A stretch of DNA of 64,000 bases from Azospirillum rugosum (GCF_017876155.1 NZ_JAGINP010000021.1:1-64000); one strand, 5' to 3'; shown: positions 27,131 to 35,833, numbered from the stretch's first letter. Notes: generated by a model not told the origin, from the sequence alone. Translations and numbers: made by a program.

Positions 27131-27156
27131 GGGCGGGGGATCCCAGTCCCCTGCCC
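27131..27156. terminator. Possible bidirectional hairpin
   Basis: GGGCGGGGGA facing TCCCCTGCCC (one mismatch) between the convergent lipase and DUF2189 genes. It has no T-run, so its action as a terminator is uncertain. Confidence 0.4.
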
Positions 27157-27180
27157 GTCCCGCCTCTTCCGAGAGCCCGG

Positions 27181-28044
27181 TCAGTCCGGCACCAGCCGGC
27201 GGTAAAGGTGCCAGGTTCCGTGCCCCAGCACCGGCATGACGATGGCGAGCCCGACAAAGGCCGGGATCGAGCCGAGGATCAGGGCCCCGACGACGATCAG
27301 CCCCCACAGCGCCATGGGCTCCGGGTTCTTCAGGGTGGCGCGGACCGAAGTGCGGATGGCCATCGCCACGCCGACGCGGCGGTCGAGCAGCAGCGGGAAG
27401 CTGACCACGCTGATCGCCAGCACCACGGCCGCGAACAGGAATCCCACCCCGCAGCCGAGGATGATCATCGCCCAGCCGGCGCGGGTGGTGATGGTCTGGT
27501 CCAGGAAGGCGCCGACGGTGTCGGGAGCCTGCGGCCCGATCGTCGCCATGTAGATCAGCTGCGCCGCGACCAGCCAGAGCAGGAAGATCGCGGTCAGGAT
27601 CAGCCCCATCACCAGAACCGCGCCGAAGGCCGGCGAGGCCGCCACGCCGAAGGCGTCGGCCCAGGTGACGGTGGCCCCCTGCTCCCGCCGCCGGCTCATC
27701 TCGTAGAGGCCGATCGCCGCGAAGGGGCCGATCAGCGTGAAGCCGGAGGCCAGCGGGAACAGCAGGTGCAAGGCATCGCCGTTGAACACCGCGACCGCCA
27801 GCACGAGGCCGACCAGCGGATAGATCAGGCACAGGAAAAAAACGTCGGTGCGGTAGGCCGCGAAGTCCTGAAGCCCCTTCGCCAGCGCGTCGCGCAGGTC
27901 GGCGGTGCGGATGCGGCGCACCGTCGGCTCGTAGGCGCTGCGGTCCTCGCCGGTCGGCGAGACGGCGTGGCTCGCCTCGGCCACGGCGTGCGACCAGACT
28001 TTGAAATGGGCTGCGCCCCATTCAGCCGGGTTTCGGATGGTCAT
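27181..28044 (-). CDS. DUF2189 family membrane protein
   Basis: A 287-residue inner-membrane protein with about six hydrophobic segments. A soluble N-terminal tail ends in VRRIRTADLRDALAKGLQDFAAYRTDVFFLCLIYPLVG, which is the conserved opening of DUF2189 proteins (sometimes called cytochrome c oxidase subunit I-like, without proof of that role). The repeat-like membrane part includes FTLIGPFAAIGLYEMSRRRE. The ATG at 28044 follows GGGAGGAA by seven bases; the longer reading to 28158 is not supported. It is a single-gene unit, and its function is unknown. Confidence 0.85.
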   Translation of the reverse strand: MTIRNPAEWGAAHFKVWSHAVAEASHAVSPTGEDRSAYEPTVRRIRTADLRDALAKGLQDFAAYRTDVFFLCLIYPLVGLVLAVAVFNGDALHLLFPLASGFTLIGPFAAIGLYEMSRRREQGATVTWADAFGVAASPAFGAVLVMGLILTAIFLLWLVAAQLIYMATIGPQAPDTVGAFLDQTITTRAGWAMIILGCGVGFLFAAVVLAISVVSFPLLLDRRVGVAMAIRTSVRATLKNPEPMALWGLIVVGALILGSIPAFVGLAIVMPVLGHGTWHLYRRLVPD

Positions 28045-28226
28045 GCCCGTTCCTCCCGAACAGTTCGTCCGAGGGGCCGCGCGCCTGTGGTTGGATCCGT
28101 TGGTGTGGCCGGTCGCTTCAGTCCGGCGATCGGTCACGGAACGGCCGCGACCCGACATGGGGACGGATCATACGCCGTCGAATGTTTGATGGCTGGACAA
28201 TTTGGGGGAGGTGGGGAGTGGGACGT

Positions 28227-28352
28227 GGTCGCGTAGGGCCCCCCTCCCAACCTCCCCCCACTTCGCGGGGGGAGGGGCTTTGTCGCGGAGCGGCGGAGTT
28301 CCCTCCCCCGTCGGAGATGGGGGAGGGTTAGGGTGGGGGCCCTACGCGACCA
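28227..28352. repeat. Palindromic repeat, GGGCCC family (copy 3)
   Basis: The outer arms GGTCGCGTAGGGCCCCC and GGGGGCCCTACGCGACC are perfect 17-base inverted repeats. The left inner hairpin is CCTCCCCCCACTTCGCGGGG-type and the right one is CCTCCCCCGTCGGAGATGGGGGAGG. This is the cleanest copy in the window, lying downstream of glyS and upstream of the DUF2189 gene region. Confidence 0.88.
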
Positions 28353-28371
28353 CCCTCCCCTACACCGCCGA

Positions 28372-30459
28372 TCACCCCTCAATCCGCGAGAAATCCGCCA
28401 CGGCGTTCAGCGTGGCGCGGATTTGGCTCAGCAGGCGCAGGCGGTTGGCGCGCAGGTCGGCCTGCTCGGCGTTCACCGTCACCTTGTCGAAGAAGGCGTC
28501 CACCGGGCCGCGCAGGCGGGCGAGCGCCCCCATGGTGCCGGTGAAGTCCTCCTGCGCCAGCAGCGGCTTGGCCGTCGCCGCGGCGTCGGTCAGGGCGCCG
28601 TAGAGGTCCTTTTCCTCCGCCAGCGTCAGCAGGGCCGGGTCGACCGGCTGGTCGTAGGCCTTGCCGTCCTTCTTCTCCTCGATGCGGACGATGTTGCTGG
28701 CGCGCTTGTAGGCAGCCAGCAGGTTCGCCCCCTCCTCGGAGCCGACGAAGGCCTGCAACGCCGTCACGCGGGCGAGCAGGCGGACGAGGTCGTCCTCACC
28801 ACCCAGCGCGAACACCGCGTCGATCAAGTCGTGGCGCACACCCTGGTCGCGCAGCGTGACCTTCAGGCGATCGGCGAAGAAGGCCATGAGGTCCGACGCC
28901 ACCGAATCGGCCGCGGCGAAGCCGCCGACGCCGTAGGCACCGTGGGCGGCCTTGAAGACCTGGGCGAGGTTCAGCCGCAGGCCGTTCTCCAGGATCAGGC
29001 GGATGATGCCCAAGGCCGCGCGGCGGAGCGCGTAGGGGTCCTTGGAGCCCGTGGGCTTCTCGTCGATGGCGAAGAAGCCGACCAGCGTGTCCAGCTTGTC
29101 GGCCAGCGCCACAGCGACCGACACCGGGGCCTTCGGGCAGCTGTCGGACGGGCCCAGCGGCTTGTAATGCTCGGCGATGGCCTCGGCGACCACCGGGTTC
29201 TCGCCCTCGCCCAGGGCGTAGTAGCGGCCCATGATGCCCTGGACCTCGGGGAACTCGCCGACCACTTCGGTCACGAGGTCCGCCTTGGACAGCAGCGCGG
29301 CGCGGGTGGCCGCATCGGCGTCGGCGCCGATGGCGCGGGCGATCTCCGCCGCCAGGATCTGCACGCGGGTGACCTTCTCCGCCACCGTGCCGAGCTTGGC
29401 GTGGAAGGTGATGGCGGCCAGCCGCGGGACGCGCTCCTCCAGCTTCGTCTTGCGGTCCTGGTCCCAGAAGAACTTGGCGTCGGACAGGCGGGCGCGCAGC
29501 ACGCGCTCGTTGCCGGCGACGATGGCCTTGCCCCCGTCCGCCGTCTGGGTGTTGGCGACCACGACGAAGCGCGGGGCCATCTTCCCGGCCTTGTCCAGCA
29601 GCGCGAAATACTTCTGGTGCGTGCGCATGGAGGTGATCAGCACCTCCGACGGCACGTCCATGAACTTCTCGTCGATGGAGCCGACCAGCGCGACCGGCCA
29701 TTCGACGAGGCCGGCGACCTCCTCCAGCAGCCCGTCGTCGGGCGACAGGGTCAGGCCTTCCTTGGCGGCGAGCGCCTCGGCGTCGGCCTTGATCTTGGCC
29801 TTGCGCTCTTCACGGTCCAGCACGACGTGCGCGGCGCGCAGCTTGGCCTTGTAGTCGGCGAAGTCGCTGACGGTGAAGCTGTCCGGCGACAGGAAACGGT
29901 GGCCGCGGGTGCTGTTGCCGAACACCAGCTTGCCCTGGCTGCCGCCGAGGTCGAAGGACCCTTCCAGGACCGTGCCGCCGAACAGCGCGATGATGGAGTG
30001 CAGCGGGCGCACCCAGCGCACCGTGCTGGTGCCCCAGCGCATGGACTTCGGCCAGGGGAAGTCGGCCATGACGGCCGGGATGATCTCCGCCAGCACCTCG
30101 GCCGTCGCGCGGCCCTTCTTCTCCGCCACGGCGAAGTAGAAGACGCCCTTGCCGGTGTCGCGCTGCTCGCACTGGTCGAGGCTGGTCAGGCCGGCGGACT
30201 TCAGGAAGCCGGCAACGGCCTGCTCCGGCGAGCCGACGCGCGGGCCCTTCTTCTCCTCGCGGACGTCGGCGGTGCGCTCGGCCAAGCCGTCGAGGACGAG
30301 GGTGAGGCGGCGGGGGGTGGAGTGGGCCTCGGCCTTGTCGAAAGACAGGCCGTTGGCGGCCAGCTTCTCGGTGACGAGGCGCTTGAGGTCGTCCGCCGCG
30401 CGCGCCTGCATGCGGGCCGGGATTTCCTCGGAGAAGAATTCGATCAGAAGTTCGGGCAT
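28372..30459 (-). CDS. glyS: Glycine-tRNA ligase beta subunit
   Basis: A 695-residue beta chain of the bacterial (alpha2-beta2) glycyl-tRNA synthetase. It begins MPELLIEFFSEEIPARMQ, the standard start, and shows the central LARARLSDAKFFW-type motif (here RVLRARLSDAKFFWDQD), HAKLGTVAEKVTRV and the HD-like and anticodon-binding C-terminal parts. It binds tRNA and supports the alpha subunit, which holds the adenylation site. It follows glyQ with a four-base gap. Confidence 0.96.
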   Translation of the reverse strand: MPELLIEFFSEEIPARMQARAADDLKRLVTEKLAANGLSFDKAEAHSTPRRLTLVLDGLAERTADVREEKKGPRVGSPEQAVAGFLKSAGLTSLDQCEQRDTGKGVFYFAVAEKKGRATAEVLAEIIPAVMADFPWPKSMRWGTSTVRWVRPLHSIIALFGGTVLEGSFDLGGSQGKLVFGNSTRGHRFLSPDSFTVSDFADYKAKLRAAHVVLDREERKAKIKADAEALAAKEGLTLSPDDGLLEEVAGLVEWPVALVGSIDEKFMDVPSEVLITSMRTHQKYFALLDKAGKMAPRFVVVANTQTADGGKAIVAGNERVLRARLSDAKFFWDQDRKTKLEERVPRLAAITFHAKLGTVAEKVTRVQILAAEIARAIGADADAATRAALLSKADLVTEVVGEFPEVQGIMGRYYALGEGENPVVAEAIAEHYKPLGPSDSCPKAPVSVAVALADKLDTLVGFFAIDEKPTGSKDPYALRRAALGIIRLILENGLRLNLAQVFKAAHGAYGVGGFAAADSVASDLMAFFADRLKVTLRDQGVRHDLIDAVFALGGEDDLVRLLARVTALQAFVGSEEGANLLAAYKRASNIVRIEEKKDGKAYDQPVDPALLTLAEEKDLYGALTDAAATAKPLLAQEDFTGTMGALARLRGPVDAFFDKVTVNAEQADLRANRLRLLSQIRATLNAVADFSRIEG

Positions 30460-30463
30460 GGTC

Positions 30464-31351
30464 TTACTTGGCCCCCCCGGCGGTCCAGGCCTCGCAGCAG
30501 GCCTTCGCCAGCGCGCGCACGCGGCCGATGTAGGCGGCGCGCTCCACGACGCTGATGACGCCGCGCGCGTCCAGCAGGTTGAAGAGGTGCGACGCCTTGA
30601 TGCACTGGTCGTAGGCCGGCAGGGCGACGCCCTTGGCGATCAGCGACTGGCACTCGGCCTCGGCGTCCTTGAAATGCTGGAGCAGCATGTCGGTGTTGGC
30701 GTGCTCGAAGTTGTGCGCCGAATACTCGACCTCGGCACGCTTGAAAACGTCGCCGTACTTCACACCCTGCCCGTTGAAGTCCAGGTCGTAGACGTTCTCC
30801 ACGCCCTGCACGTACATGGCCAGACGTTCCAGCCCGTAGGTCAGTTCCACCGCCACCGGGTCGCACTCGATGCCGCCGACCTGCTGGAAATAGGTGTACT
30901 GGGTGACCTCCATGCCGTCGCACCAGACCTCCCAGCCCAGACCCCAGGCGCCGAGCGTCGGACTCTCCCAGTCGTCCTCGACGAAGCGGATGTCGTGCAG
31001 CGACGGGTCGATGCCCAGCACCTTCAGGCTTTGCAGGTAGAGGTCCTGCGCGTTGGCCGGCGAGGGCTTCAGGATCACCTGATACTGGTAATAGTGCTGC
31101 AGCCGGTTCGGGTTCTCGCCGTAGCGGCCGTCCTTCGGCCGGCGGGAGGGCTGCACATAGGCCGCCTTCCACGGCTGCGGGCCGAGCGCCCGCAGGGTCG
31201 TCGCCGGATGGAAGGTGCCCGCACCCACCTCCATGTCGTAAGGCTGCAGGATCACGCAGCCCTGCTCCGACCAGAACTGGTGGAGCTTGAGGATCAGGGC
31301 CTGGAAGGACAGGCCGCGGCTGTCTTGGGAAGACCCGCTCTGGGAGGCCAT
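30464..31351 (-). CDS. glyQ: Glycine-tRNA ligase alpha subunit
   Basis: A 295-residue class II synthetase chain that activates glycine and charges tRNA-Gly with the beta subunit. Family blocks are FWSEQGCVILQPYDMEVGAG, RYGENPNRLQHYYQYQVILK, DDWESPTLGAWGLGWEVW and GGIECDPVAVELTYGLERLA. The ATG at 31351 gives a short Ser/Gln-rich tail (MASQSGSSQDS) before the conserved SFQALILKLHQFW. It is the first gene of glyQ-glyS. Confidence 0.96.
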   Translation of the reverse strand: MASQSGSSQDSRGLSFQALILKLHQFWSEQGCVILQPYDMEVGAGTFHPATTLRALGPQPWKAAYVQPSRRPKDGRYGENPNRLQHYYQYQVILKPSPANAQDLYLQSLKVLGIDPSLHDIRFVEDDWESPTLGAWGLGWEVWCDGMEVTQYTYFQQVGGIECDPVAVELTYGLERLAMYVQGVENVYDLDFNGQGVKYGDVFKRAEVEYSAHNFEHANTDMLLQHFKDAEAECQSLIAKGVALPAYDQCIKASHLFNLLDARGVISVVERAAYIGRVRALAKACCEAWTAGGAK

Positions 31352-31440
31352 CGGCGGTCACTTATGATTGGTGTGGAAAAACGCGCCGCACGATACGCGG
31401 CGGTATTCCGGGAATCAAGCGCCCGCCGGGGCTTAAGGGG

Positions 31441-31734
31441 TTACCGACCGTAAGGACAACCCGGCCGGCCGCAGGACACGGCGGAGCGCGGGGCGACATA
31501 GGCGCCGCATTCCGGGCACTTCTCCATGTCCTCGGTCATGGAGTCCCCGTTCGTGGAACGGGGCGCGCGGGGGTTGGCGCCGGCGCCGGCGCCGAACGGG
31601 CCGCCGCCGGCACGCTGCTCGCGTTCGCGCAGGCGCTCGCGCCCGACCGCGCCGACGCGGTTGAACCAGCGCCAGCCGAACCACACCGCGCCGATCACCA
31701 GCGCCAGGAACAGGAGCTTCGAAAGACTGAACAT
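31441..31734 (-). CDS. Small membrane-anchored zinc-ribbon protein
   Basis: A 97-residue protein with one N-terminal membrane helix (LSKLLFLALVIGAVWFGWRWF), a basic/Gly-rich middle and a C-terminal CPECGAYV...CGRPGCPY module whose four or five cysteines could bind zinc. It matches the layout of the PP0621-type small proteins, whose function is unknown. The ribbon would face the cytoplasm if the helix is N-out. It lies upstream of the glyQ-glyS operon on the same strand, about 90 bases before glyQ. Confidence 0.72.
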   Translation of the reverse strand: MFSLSKLLFLALVIGAVWFGWRWFNRVGAVGRERLREREQRAGGGPFGAGAGANPRAPRSTNGDSMTEDMEKCPECGAYVAPRSAVSCGRPGCPYGR

Positions 31735-31767
31735 GGCGCCAGGATTAGGGGGTGCGGGGGTGCGGGG

Positions 31768-32202
31768 TCAAGGGTGCTCGTCAAGCGCTTCGGTCAGAGA
31801 GCGCACGAGCGGCCGGAAGTGGTCATCCTCCCGCGCCACGCGGAGAAGGCGTCGGTCGTCGGTGACGAGCGGGCTGCCCGTGCGCAGGCTGAGCGCGAGG
31901 TAATAGCAGTCGTACACGGGATGTCCCAGGTCGAGCGCGATGCGCAGCGCATCCTGTTCAAGGTCGGCGCAGGGGTGGAAGGCGATCAGACCGGAGCTGA
32001 GATCGGACAGCGCTCCGAAAGCCTCCTCCACGGGCATTTTGCCCGCCGAAGCCAACCGCCAGAACACGTTGCCGCATTCGATGCGCAGCAGATCGGGTGC
32101 CAGCAGCTGAAACCGGCGCAGCCCGCCTGCCAGTTCCGAGTCCGGCTCGGGCACCTCCCACTTCACGGCGATGCTCGTGTCGATGACGAAGGAGCGTGTC
32201 AT
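31768..32202 (-). CDS. PIN-domain toxin (VapC/FitB-like)
   Basis: A 144-residue PIN nuclease, the toxin of a type II toxin-antitoxin pair; VapC proteins cut tRNA or rRNA. The acidic metal site is D8 (FVIDTS), E42 (RIECGNVFW), D98 (YDCYYLAL) and D115/D116 (LVTDDRRLL). The ATG at 32202 overlaps the stop of the antitoxin gene by four bases (ATGA), giving the usual antitoxin-first coupled order. Its cellular target cannot be told from sequence. Confidence 0.92.
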   Translation of the reverse strand: MTRSFVIDTSIAVKWEVPEPDSELAGGLRRFQLLAPDLLRIECGNVFWRLASAGKMPVEEAFGALSDLSSGLIAFHPCADLEQDALRIALDLGHPVYDCYYLALSLRTGSPLVTDDRRLLRVAREDDHFRPLVRSLTEALDEHP

Positions 32203-32498
32203 TCCTCGTCGTCCGGGATCAGTCCGGCACGCTGATCCCGCATCTCACGGATCATCCGGGTCGTATCGGGAAAAGGCTGTCCGCCCAGCCGTTCGCGCAT
32301 CCGCTCGCGGCGGCGCGCGGCGCGTTCCCAAAAGTCGCTGGGCTCGTCCTCCGCGACCGGCTGGTCGGTCGACGAACTCAGCGCCTCTCTCAGGATGGCG
32401 AGATGCTCTTCTTCCAAAGAGCGGCCGTGAGTCGCGGCGCGGGTCTTCAGGCGGTTCAGCAGGTCGTCGTCCAGGTCGTTCAGGATCAGATGGCCCAT
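32199..32498 (-). CDS. FitA-like ribbon-helix-helix antitoxin
   Basis: A 99-residue partner of the PIN toxin. The N-terminus HLILNDLDDDLLNRLKTRAATHGRS is a FitA/VapB-type ribbon-helix-helix DNA-binding motif, followed by the typical SLEEEHLAILREAL. The C-terminal charged tail (residues 50-99) would wrap the toxin. It is longer than usual because of an Arg-rich middle segment (RAARRRERMRERLG). It probably represses its own operon through a palindrome near 32500-32530, but I could not identify a clear operator. Confidence 0.9.
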   Translation of the reverse strand: MGHLILNDLDDDLLNRLKTRAATHGRSLEEEHLAILREALSSSTDQPVAEDEPSDFWERAARRRERMRERLGGQPFPDTTRMIREMRDQRAGLIPDDEE

Positions 32499-32529
32499 CG
32501 CTCGGCTCCGTCGGTTCCCGGTCTCAACA

Positions 32530-33327
32530 TCACCCCAACGCGATCTTCAAGGCAAGCGGCACCAGGACCACCGCGAAGCCCTTCTTCAGCAGGCCCGCCG
32601 GCACGCGGGAGGCGAGCCGCGCGCCGAAGGGGGCGGCCAGGACGCTGGCGGCGCTGATCTCCAGGAAGGCCGGCAGGTGCAGGTAGCCGAATTGGCCCGG
32701 CAGGTGGACGCCCTCGCGCAGGCCGAGGCCGGTGTAGAGGGTGGCGCCCAGCACGGTGACCGGCAGGCCGATGGCGGTGGAGGTGGCGACCGCCCGCGTC
32801 ATCGGGTGGCCGCGCCCGCTGAGGAAGGGCACCATCAGCACGCCGCCGCCCGCCCCGATGAAGCTGCCCGCCACGCCGATCAACGCGCCGCCCAGGCGGT
32901 AGGTGGTTGGCGGGACCTCGGCCGGAACCGGACCCGCGCTTTTCGCGGACGGCGCGCGCAGCATGCGCCAGGCGGTGTAGAGCAGGAAGGCGCCGACCAC
33001 GGCGCGCAGCATCCCGCCCGGCAGGTGCGTGGCCACGGCGCTGCCCAGCGCCACGCCGAGCAGGCTCGCCAGGATGGTCGTGCGGAAGACGGTCCAGTCG
33101 ATGTTGCCCAGCCGGTGGTGCGACAGGACGGAGGAGACCGAGGTCACGGCCACCACCGCCATGGAGGTCGCCAGCGCCGTCAGCGGCGCGTCCGGGGCCG
33201 GGACGCCGAGCCAGGGCAGGACCAGCGTCAGCAGAGGCACCGCCACCAGCGCCGTGCCGACGCCCAGCATCCCCAGGAGAAGTCCGCCGGCCGCGCCACC
33301 GGCCAGAAAGATGAGGACGCTGAGCAT
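32530..33327 (-). CDS. TSUP-family (TauE/SafE) membrane transporter
   Basis: A 265-residue integral membrane protein with about eight helices. It shows the two TSUP signature repeats: GGLLLGMLGVGTALVAVPLL at the N-terminus and GVAGSFIGAGGGVLMVPFL in the middle. Family members move sulfite, sulfonates, sulfoacetate or other organic anions; the substrate is not evident. The start at 33327 (MLSVLIFLAGG) places the first helix at once; the very long upstream reading is a shadow of the divergent HicB region. It is divergent from the HicB gene with an 87-base spacer. Confidence 0.88.
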   Translation of the reverse strand: MLSVLIFLAGGAAGGLLLGMLGVGTALVAVPLLTLVLPWLGVPAPDAPLTALATSMAVVAVTSVSSVLSHHRLGNIDWTVFRTTILASLLGVALGSAVATHLPGGMLRAVVGAFLLYTAWRMLRAPSAKSAGPVPAEVPPTTYRLGGALIGVAGSFIGAGGGVLMVPFLSGRGHPMTRAVATSTAIGLPVTVLGATLYTGLGLREGVHLPGQFGYLHLPAFLEISAASVLAAPFGARLASRVPAGLLKKGFAVVLVPLALKIALG

Positions 33328-33414
33328 TCCGGGATTCCGTCGAAATAGGTCTTGTCGTGCGGCGGAAAGCCGGCACTTTATGAAAGAAAACCGAGAAAGA
33401 GGAGACGAAATCCA

Positions 33415-33690
33415 ATGAACACCGCTCGGGACGCCAATCAGGACGCCACTTGGGACGCCACTTGGGACGCCAGCGCCTATCCGGTCATCGTCCGTCCGCT
33501 GGCCCCCGAACAGGGCGTCGGCTACACGGCCGAGGTGCCCGACCTGCCCGGCTGCACCGCCGGCGGCACCAGCCCGGCGGAGGCCACCGCCGCCGCGCGC
33601 GACGCCATCATCGCCTGGGTCGCGGAGGCCCGGCGCACCGGCCAGCCGGTCCCGCCCCCGTCGGAGCGCCTGCGCGAGGTGACGCAGTGA
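33415..33690 (+). CDS. Orphan HicB-like protein
   Basis: A 91-residue protein with a HicB RNase-H-like fold: YPVIVRPLAPEQGVGYTAEVPDLPGC, then AEATAAARDAIIAWVAEARRTG. HicB normally neutralises HicA mRNA interferase, but no HicA frame is next to it, so it is solitary; such orphans are common and may act as regulators. Its start has AGGAG ten bases upstream of the ATG at 33415. The N-terminal tail is a four-fold 12-base direct repeat (DANQ, DATW, DATW, DASA). It ends immediately before a large palindromic repeat. Confidence 0.82.
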   Translation: MNTARDANQDATWDATWDASAYPVIVRPLAPEQGVGYTAEVPDLPGCTAGGTSPAEATAAARDAIIAWVAEARRTGQPVPPPSERLREVTQ

Positions 33691-33697
33691 AAGTGCG

Positions 33698-33786
33698 GCC
33701 GTAGGTTGGGTGGAGCGCAGCGCAACCCAACACCGCCGATGGCGCAAGGATGTTGGGTTGCGCCTTCGGCTCCACCCAACCTACGC
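33698..33786. repeat. Palindromic repeat, GTAGGTTGGGTGGAGC type
   Basis: The outer arms GTAGGTTGGGTGGAGC and GCTCCACCCAACCTAC are perfect 16-base inverted repeats. The inner arms GCGCAACCCAACA and TGTTGGGTTGCGCC mirror as well, leaving a core of about 20 bases. It lies between the HicB and S49 peptidase genes, which converge. The same wording is widespread between genes in Proteobacteria. A half copy is at 16889-16924. Confidence 0.9.
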
Positions 33787-33788
33787 GG

Positions 33789-34652
33789 TTACAGCCCGTA
33801 GCGGGACCACAGGGCGCGTTCCTCCACGGCGGCCAGCGCCGCGGTGGGGAGTTCCGACGCGATTTGATTCGGCAGCGACTCGACTCGGAAGCCGATGCGG
33901 CGGAACCAGCGGCGGTCCTCCTGCACCACGCGCAGGCGCAGCTTCTCGCCGTAACGGCCGCGCAGGATGGTGCGCAGGTCGCCGATGCCGTCGATCAGGC
34001 CCAGCTCCAGCGCCCGGCGCCCGGCCCAGAAGGCGCCGGAGAACAGTTCCTCTTCCGACCCGGCGAGGCGGGCGCCGCGGCGGGTGCGAACCATCGTCTT
34101 GAAAGCGTCGTGGATCTCCGCCTGGATGGCCTTCAGGTGCGCCACCCCGTCCTCGCGCTCCGGCGAGAAGGGGTCGAGCAGAACCTTCTTGTCGCCGGCC
34201 GTGTAGACCCGCCGCTCGATGCCGTAGCGCTGGATGAACTCGTGCGCGCCGAAGCTGGAGGACACCACGCCGATCGACCCGACGATGGAGCTTTCGTCCG
34301 CCCAGATCTCGTCCGCCGCGCAGGCCAGCCAATAGCCGCCGGACGCCGCCGCGTCCTCGCAGAAGGCCAGCACGGGCACGTTCTTCTCGGTCGCCAGGTC
34401 GCGGATGCGCTTGGCGATCAGGGCCGACTGCACGGGCGAGCCGCCCGGCGAGTTGACGACCAGCGCCACCGCCGCCTGCTTCTTCACCGCGAAGGCGCGC
34501 TCGATCAGCCCGGCCATGCCGGCGAGCGTCAGGCCCCGGCTCAAGGGGCCGACTTGGCCGATGACGCCGGACAGGCGGAGGACGGACACGATCGGCCCGG
34601 CGTCGCGCCAGGGGCCGAAGGGAAGTTTGGCGAGGAGGTCATGCATGCTCAT
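33789..34652 (-). CDS. S49 family peptidase (SohB/SppA-like)
   Basis: A 287-residue serine/lysine-dyad protease of the signal-peptide-peptidase A family. The oxyanion strand is VVNSPGGSPVQS, the nucleophile S104 is in EDAAASGGYWLACAADEI and the general base K156 is in VYTAGDKKVLLDPF; the Ser-Lys gap of 52 matches B. subtilis SppA. There is no clear N-terminal membrane anchor, only a weakly hydrophobic stretch, so it may be cytoplasmic. The start is ATG at 34652 or at 34646; neither has a strong ribosome site. It follows the methyltransferase gene by 32 bases and may be coupled to it. Confidence 0.9.
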   Translation of the reverse strand: MSMHDLLAKLPFGPWRDAGPIVSVLRLSGVIGQVGPLSRGLTLAGMAGLIERAFAVKKQAAVALVVNSPGGSPVQSALIAKRIRDLATEKNVPVLAFCEDAAASGGYWLACAADEIWADESSIVGSIGVVSSSFGAHEFIQRYGIERRVYTAGDKKVLLDPFSPEREDGVAHLKAIQAEIHDAFKTMVRTRRGARLAGSEEELFSGAFWAGRRALELGLIDGIGDLRTILRGRYGEKLRLRVVQEDRRWFRRIGFRVESLPNQIASELPTAALAAVEERALWSRYGL

Positions 34653-34684
34653 CGCCGCTGGACATGGTGACGCTGACGGCGGAC

Positions 34685-35434
34685 TTAAAGCGCCAGCGGC
34701 AGCATGTCGCGGAGGATCCGCCGGGCCGGTTCGGTGTAGGCCCCGTCGGAGTCGTGCAGCGTCAGGCCGGCGGTCAATCGGGCCGGCGAGCGGCCGCCCT
34801 TGCGCGCCGACAACAGGATGCGCCGGGCGTCCTCCCCCGGCTTCGGCCACAGGGGCACGAGGGTAAGCGAACCGAATCGGGCGCCGTGCAGGGCGGCCAG
34901 GATCTCGTCCAGCCGGTCGGCGCGGTGCACCAGGGTCAGAGTCCCGTTGGGCTTCAGCATGGCGGACGCGAAGCGCAGCCAGTCGGCCAGACCGGCCTCC
35001 CCCTCCACGTTCGCCGCGGCCTTCCAGGGGTCGGGCGGCGGGCTCGCGGCCCCGGCGCGGAGGTAGGGCGGGTTCATCATCACGCGGTCGAAGCCGGCGG
35101 GCGCAAGGTCCGGCGGCGGGGCGAGCAGGTCGCCGTCGAGGATGGTGACGCGGCCAGCCATATTGAATGCAGCGTCGTTGAGGGCGACGTTGCGCCGGGC
35201 GAAGGCGGCGGCCTCCGCGCGCTTTTCCAGCCCGACGATGGTGGCGCCGGGGACCCGCGCGGCAAGGCAGAGCGCTGCGGCGCCGGTGCCGGTGCCGACG
35301 TCGAGCACGCGGTCGCCGGCGACAGCGGCGGTGAAGGCGGCGAGCAGAACGGGGTCGATGGCGGCGCGGTAGCCGGATTCCGGCTGGTGCAGGCGGACCC
35401 GGCCGTCGAGCAGCGTGTCGATGGGCTCGGTCAT
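34685..35434 (-). CDS. tRNA1(Val) (adenine-N6)-methyltransferase-like enzyme
   Basis: A 249-residue SAM-dependent methyltransferase (TrmN6/YfiC-like, COG4123). The SAM-binding motif I is VLDVGTGTGAAALCLA (43-58), the acidic motif II is in IVGLEKR, and the base-flipping N6-adenine motif is NPPY at 121-124. Family members methylate A37 of tRNA1(Val); a few act on other nucleic acids. The N-terminal LLDGRVRLHQPESGYRAAIDPVLLAA is the family opening. The ATG at 35434 lacks a good ribosome site, but the alternative GTG start upstream is inside a repeat. Confidence 0.87.
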   Translation of the reverse strand: MTEPIDTLLDGRVRLHQPESGYRAAIDPVLLAAFTAAVAGDRVLDVGTGTGAAALCLAARVPGATIVGLEKRAEAAAFARRNVALNDAAFNMAGRVTILDGDLLAPPPDLAPAGFDRVMMNPPYLRAGAASPPPDPWKAAANVEGEAGLADWLRFASAMLKPNGTLTLVHRADRLDEILAALHGARFGSLTLVPLWPKPGEDARRILLSARKGGRSPARLTAGLTLHDSDGAYTEPARRILRDMLPLAL

Positions 35435-35458
35435 GGCGTTGTGATGGGAGTGTGGATT

Positions 35459-35575
35459 AACCACAGAGACACGGAGACACAGAGAGATTTATTGAAAACA
35501 CGCTGCCTGCCCCGCAGATGCCGGATAGACGAGCGCTCGATCAAAAAATACTCTGTGTCTCCGTGTCTCTGTGGT
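35459..35575. repeat. Palindromic repeat, ACCACAGAGACACGG type
   Basis: The left end reads ACCACAGAGACACGGAGACA and the right end is its inverse complement, TGTCTCCGTGTCTCTGTGGT, with a core of about 70 bases. It is a sister of the element at 17444-17566, where AAAG replaces GAGA. It lies between the DUF2007 gene and the methyltransferase gene. Confidence 0.85.
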
Positions 35576-35617
35576 GAATTGCTTTCACTATCGCCTCCAT
35601 TCCAACTCGCCACCACC

Positions 35618-35833
35618 TCACACCCCCAACTCTTCGCCGGCGTCGCGCAAGAGGAGGCAGGCCTGGGCGTGGTCGTCTTCCGGGACCATCAGGCGGCGGG
35701 GGATCGCGCCGATGGATCCCTCCAGGATGCTGGTGTGGGTGTCGAGCACGACGGCCTCGATCCCGGCGTCGGCCAGCAGCGCCAGAAGCCAGCTGAGGCG
35801 GACCGGATCGGTGGTGCGCAGAAGTTCCTTCAT
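35618..35833 (-). CDS. DUF2007 domain protein
   Basis: A 71-residue protein: MKELLRTTDPVRLSWLLALL, then DAGIEAVVLDTHTSILEGSIGAIPRRLMVPEDDHAQA. This matches the DUF2007 family (putative signal-transducing small alpha/beta proteins, often beside polyprenyl synthetase genes in alphaproteobacteria). It is divergent from ispB with a 99-base spacer. The start is ATG at 35833; the GTG one codon before is also possible. No catalytic motif is visible. Confidence 0.85.
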   Translation of the reverse strand: MKELLRTTDPVRLSWLLALLADAGIEAVVLDTHTSILEGSIGAIPRRLMVPEDDHAQACLLLRDAGEELGV

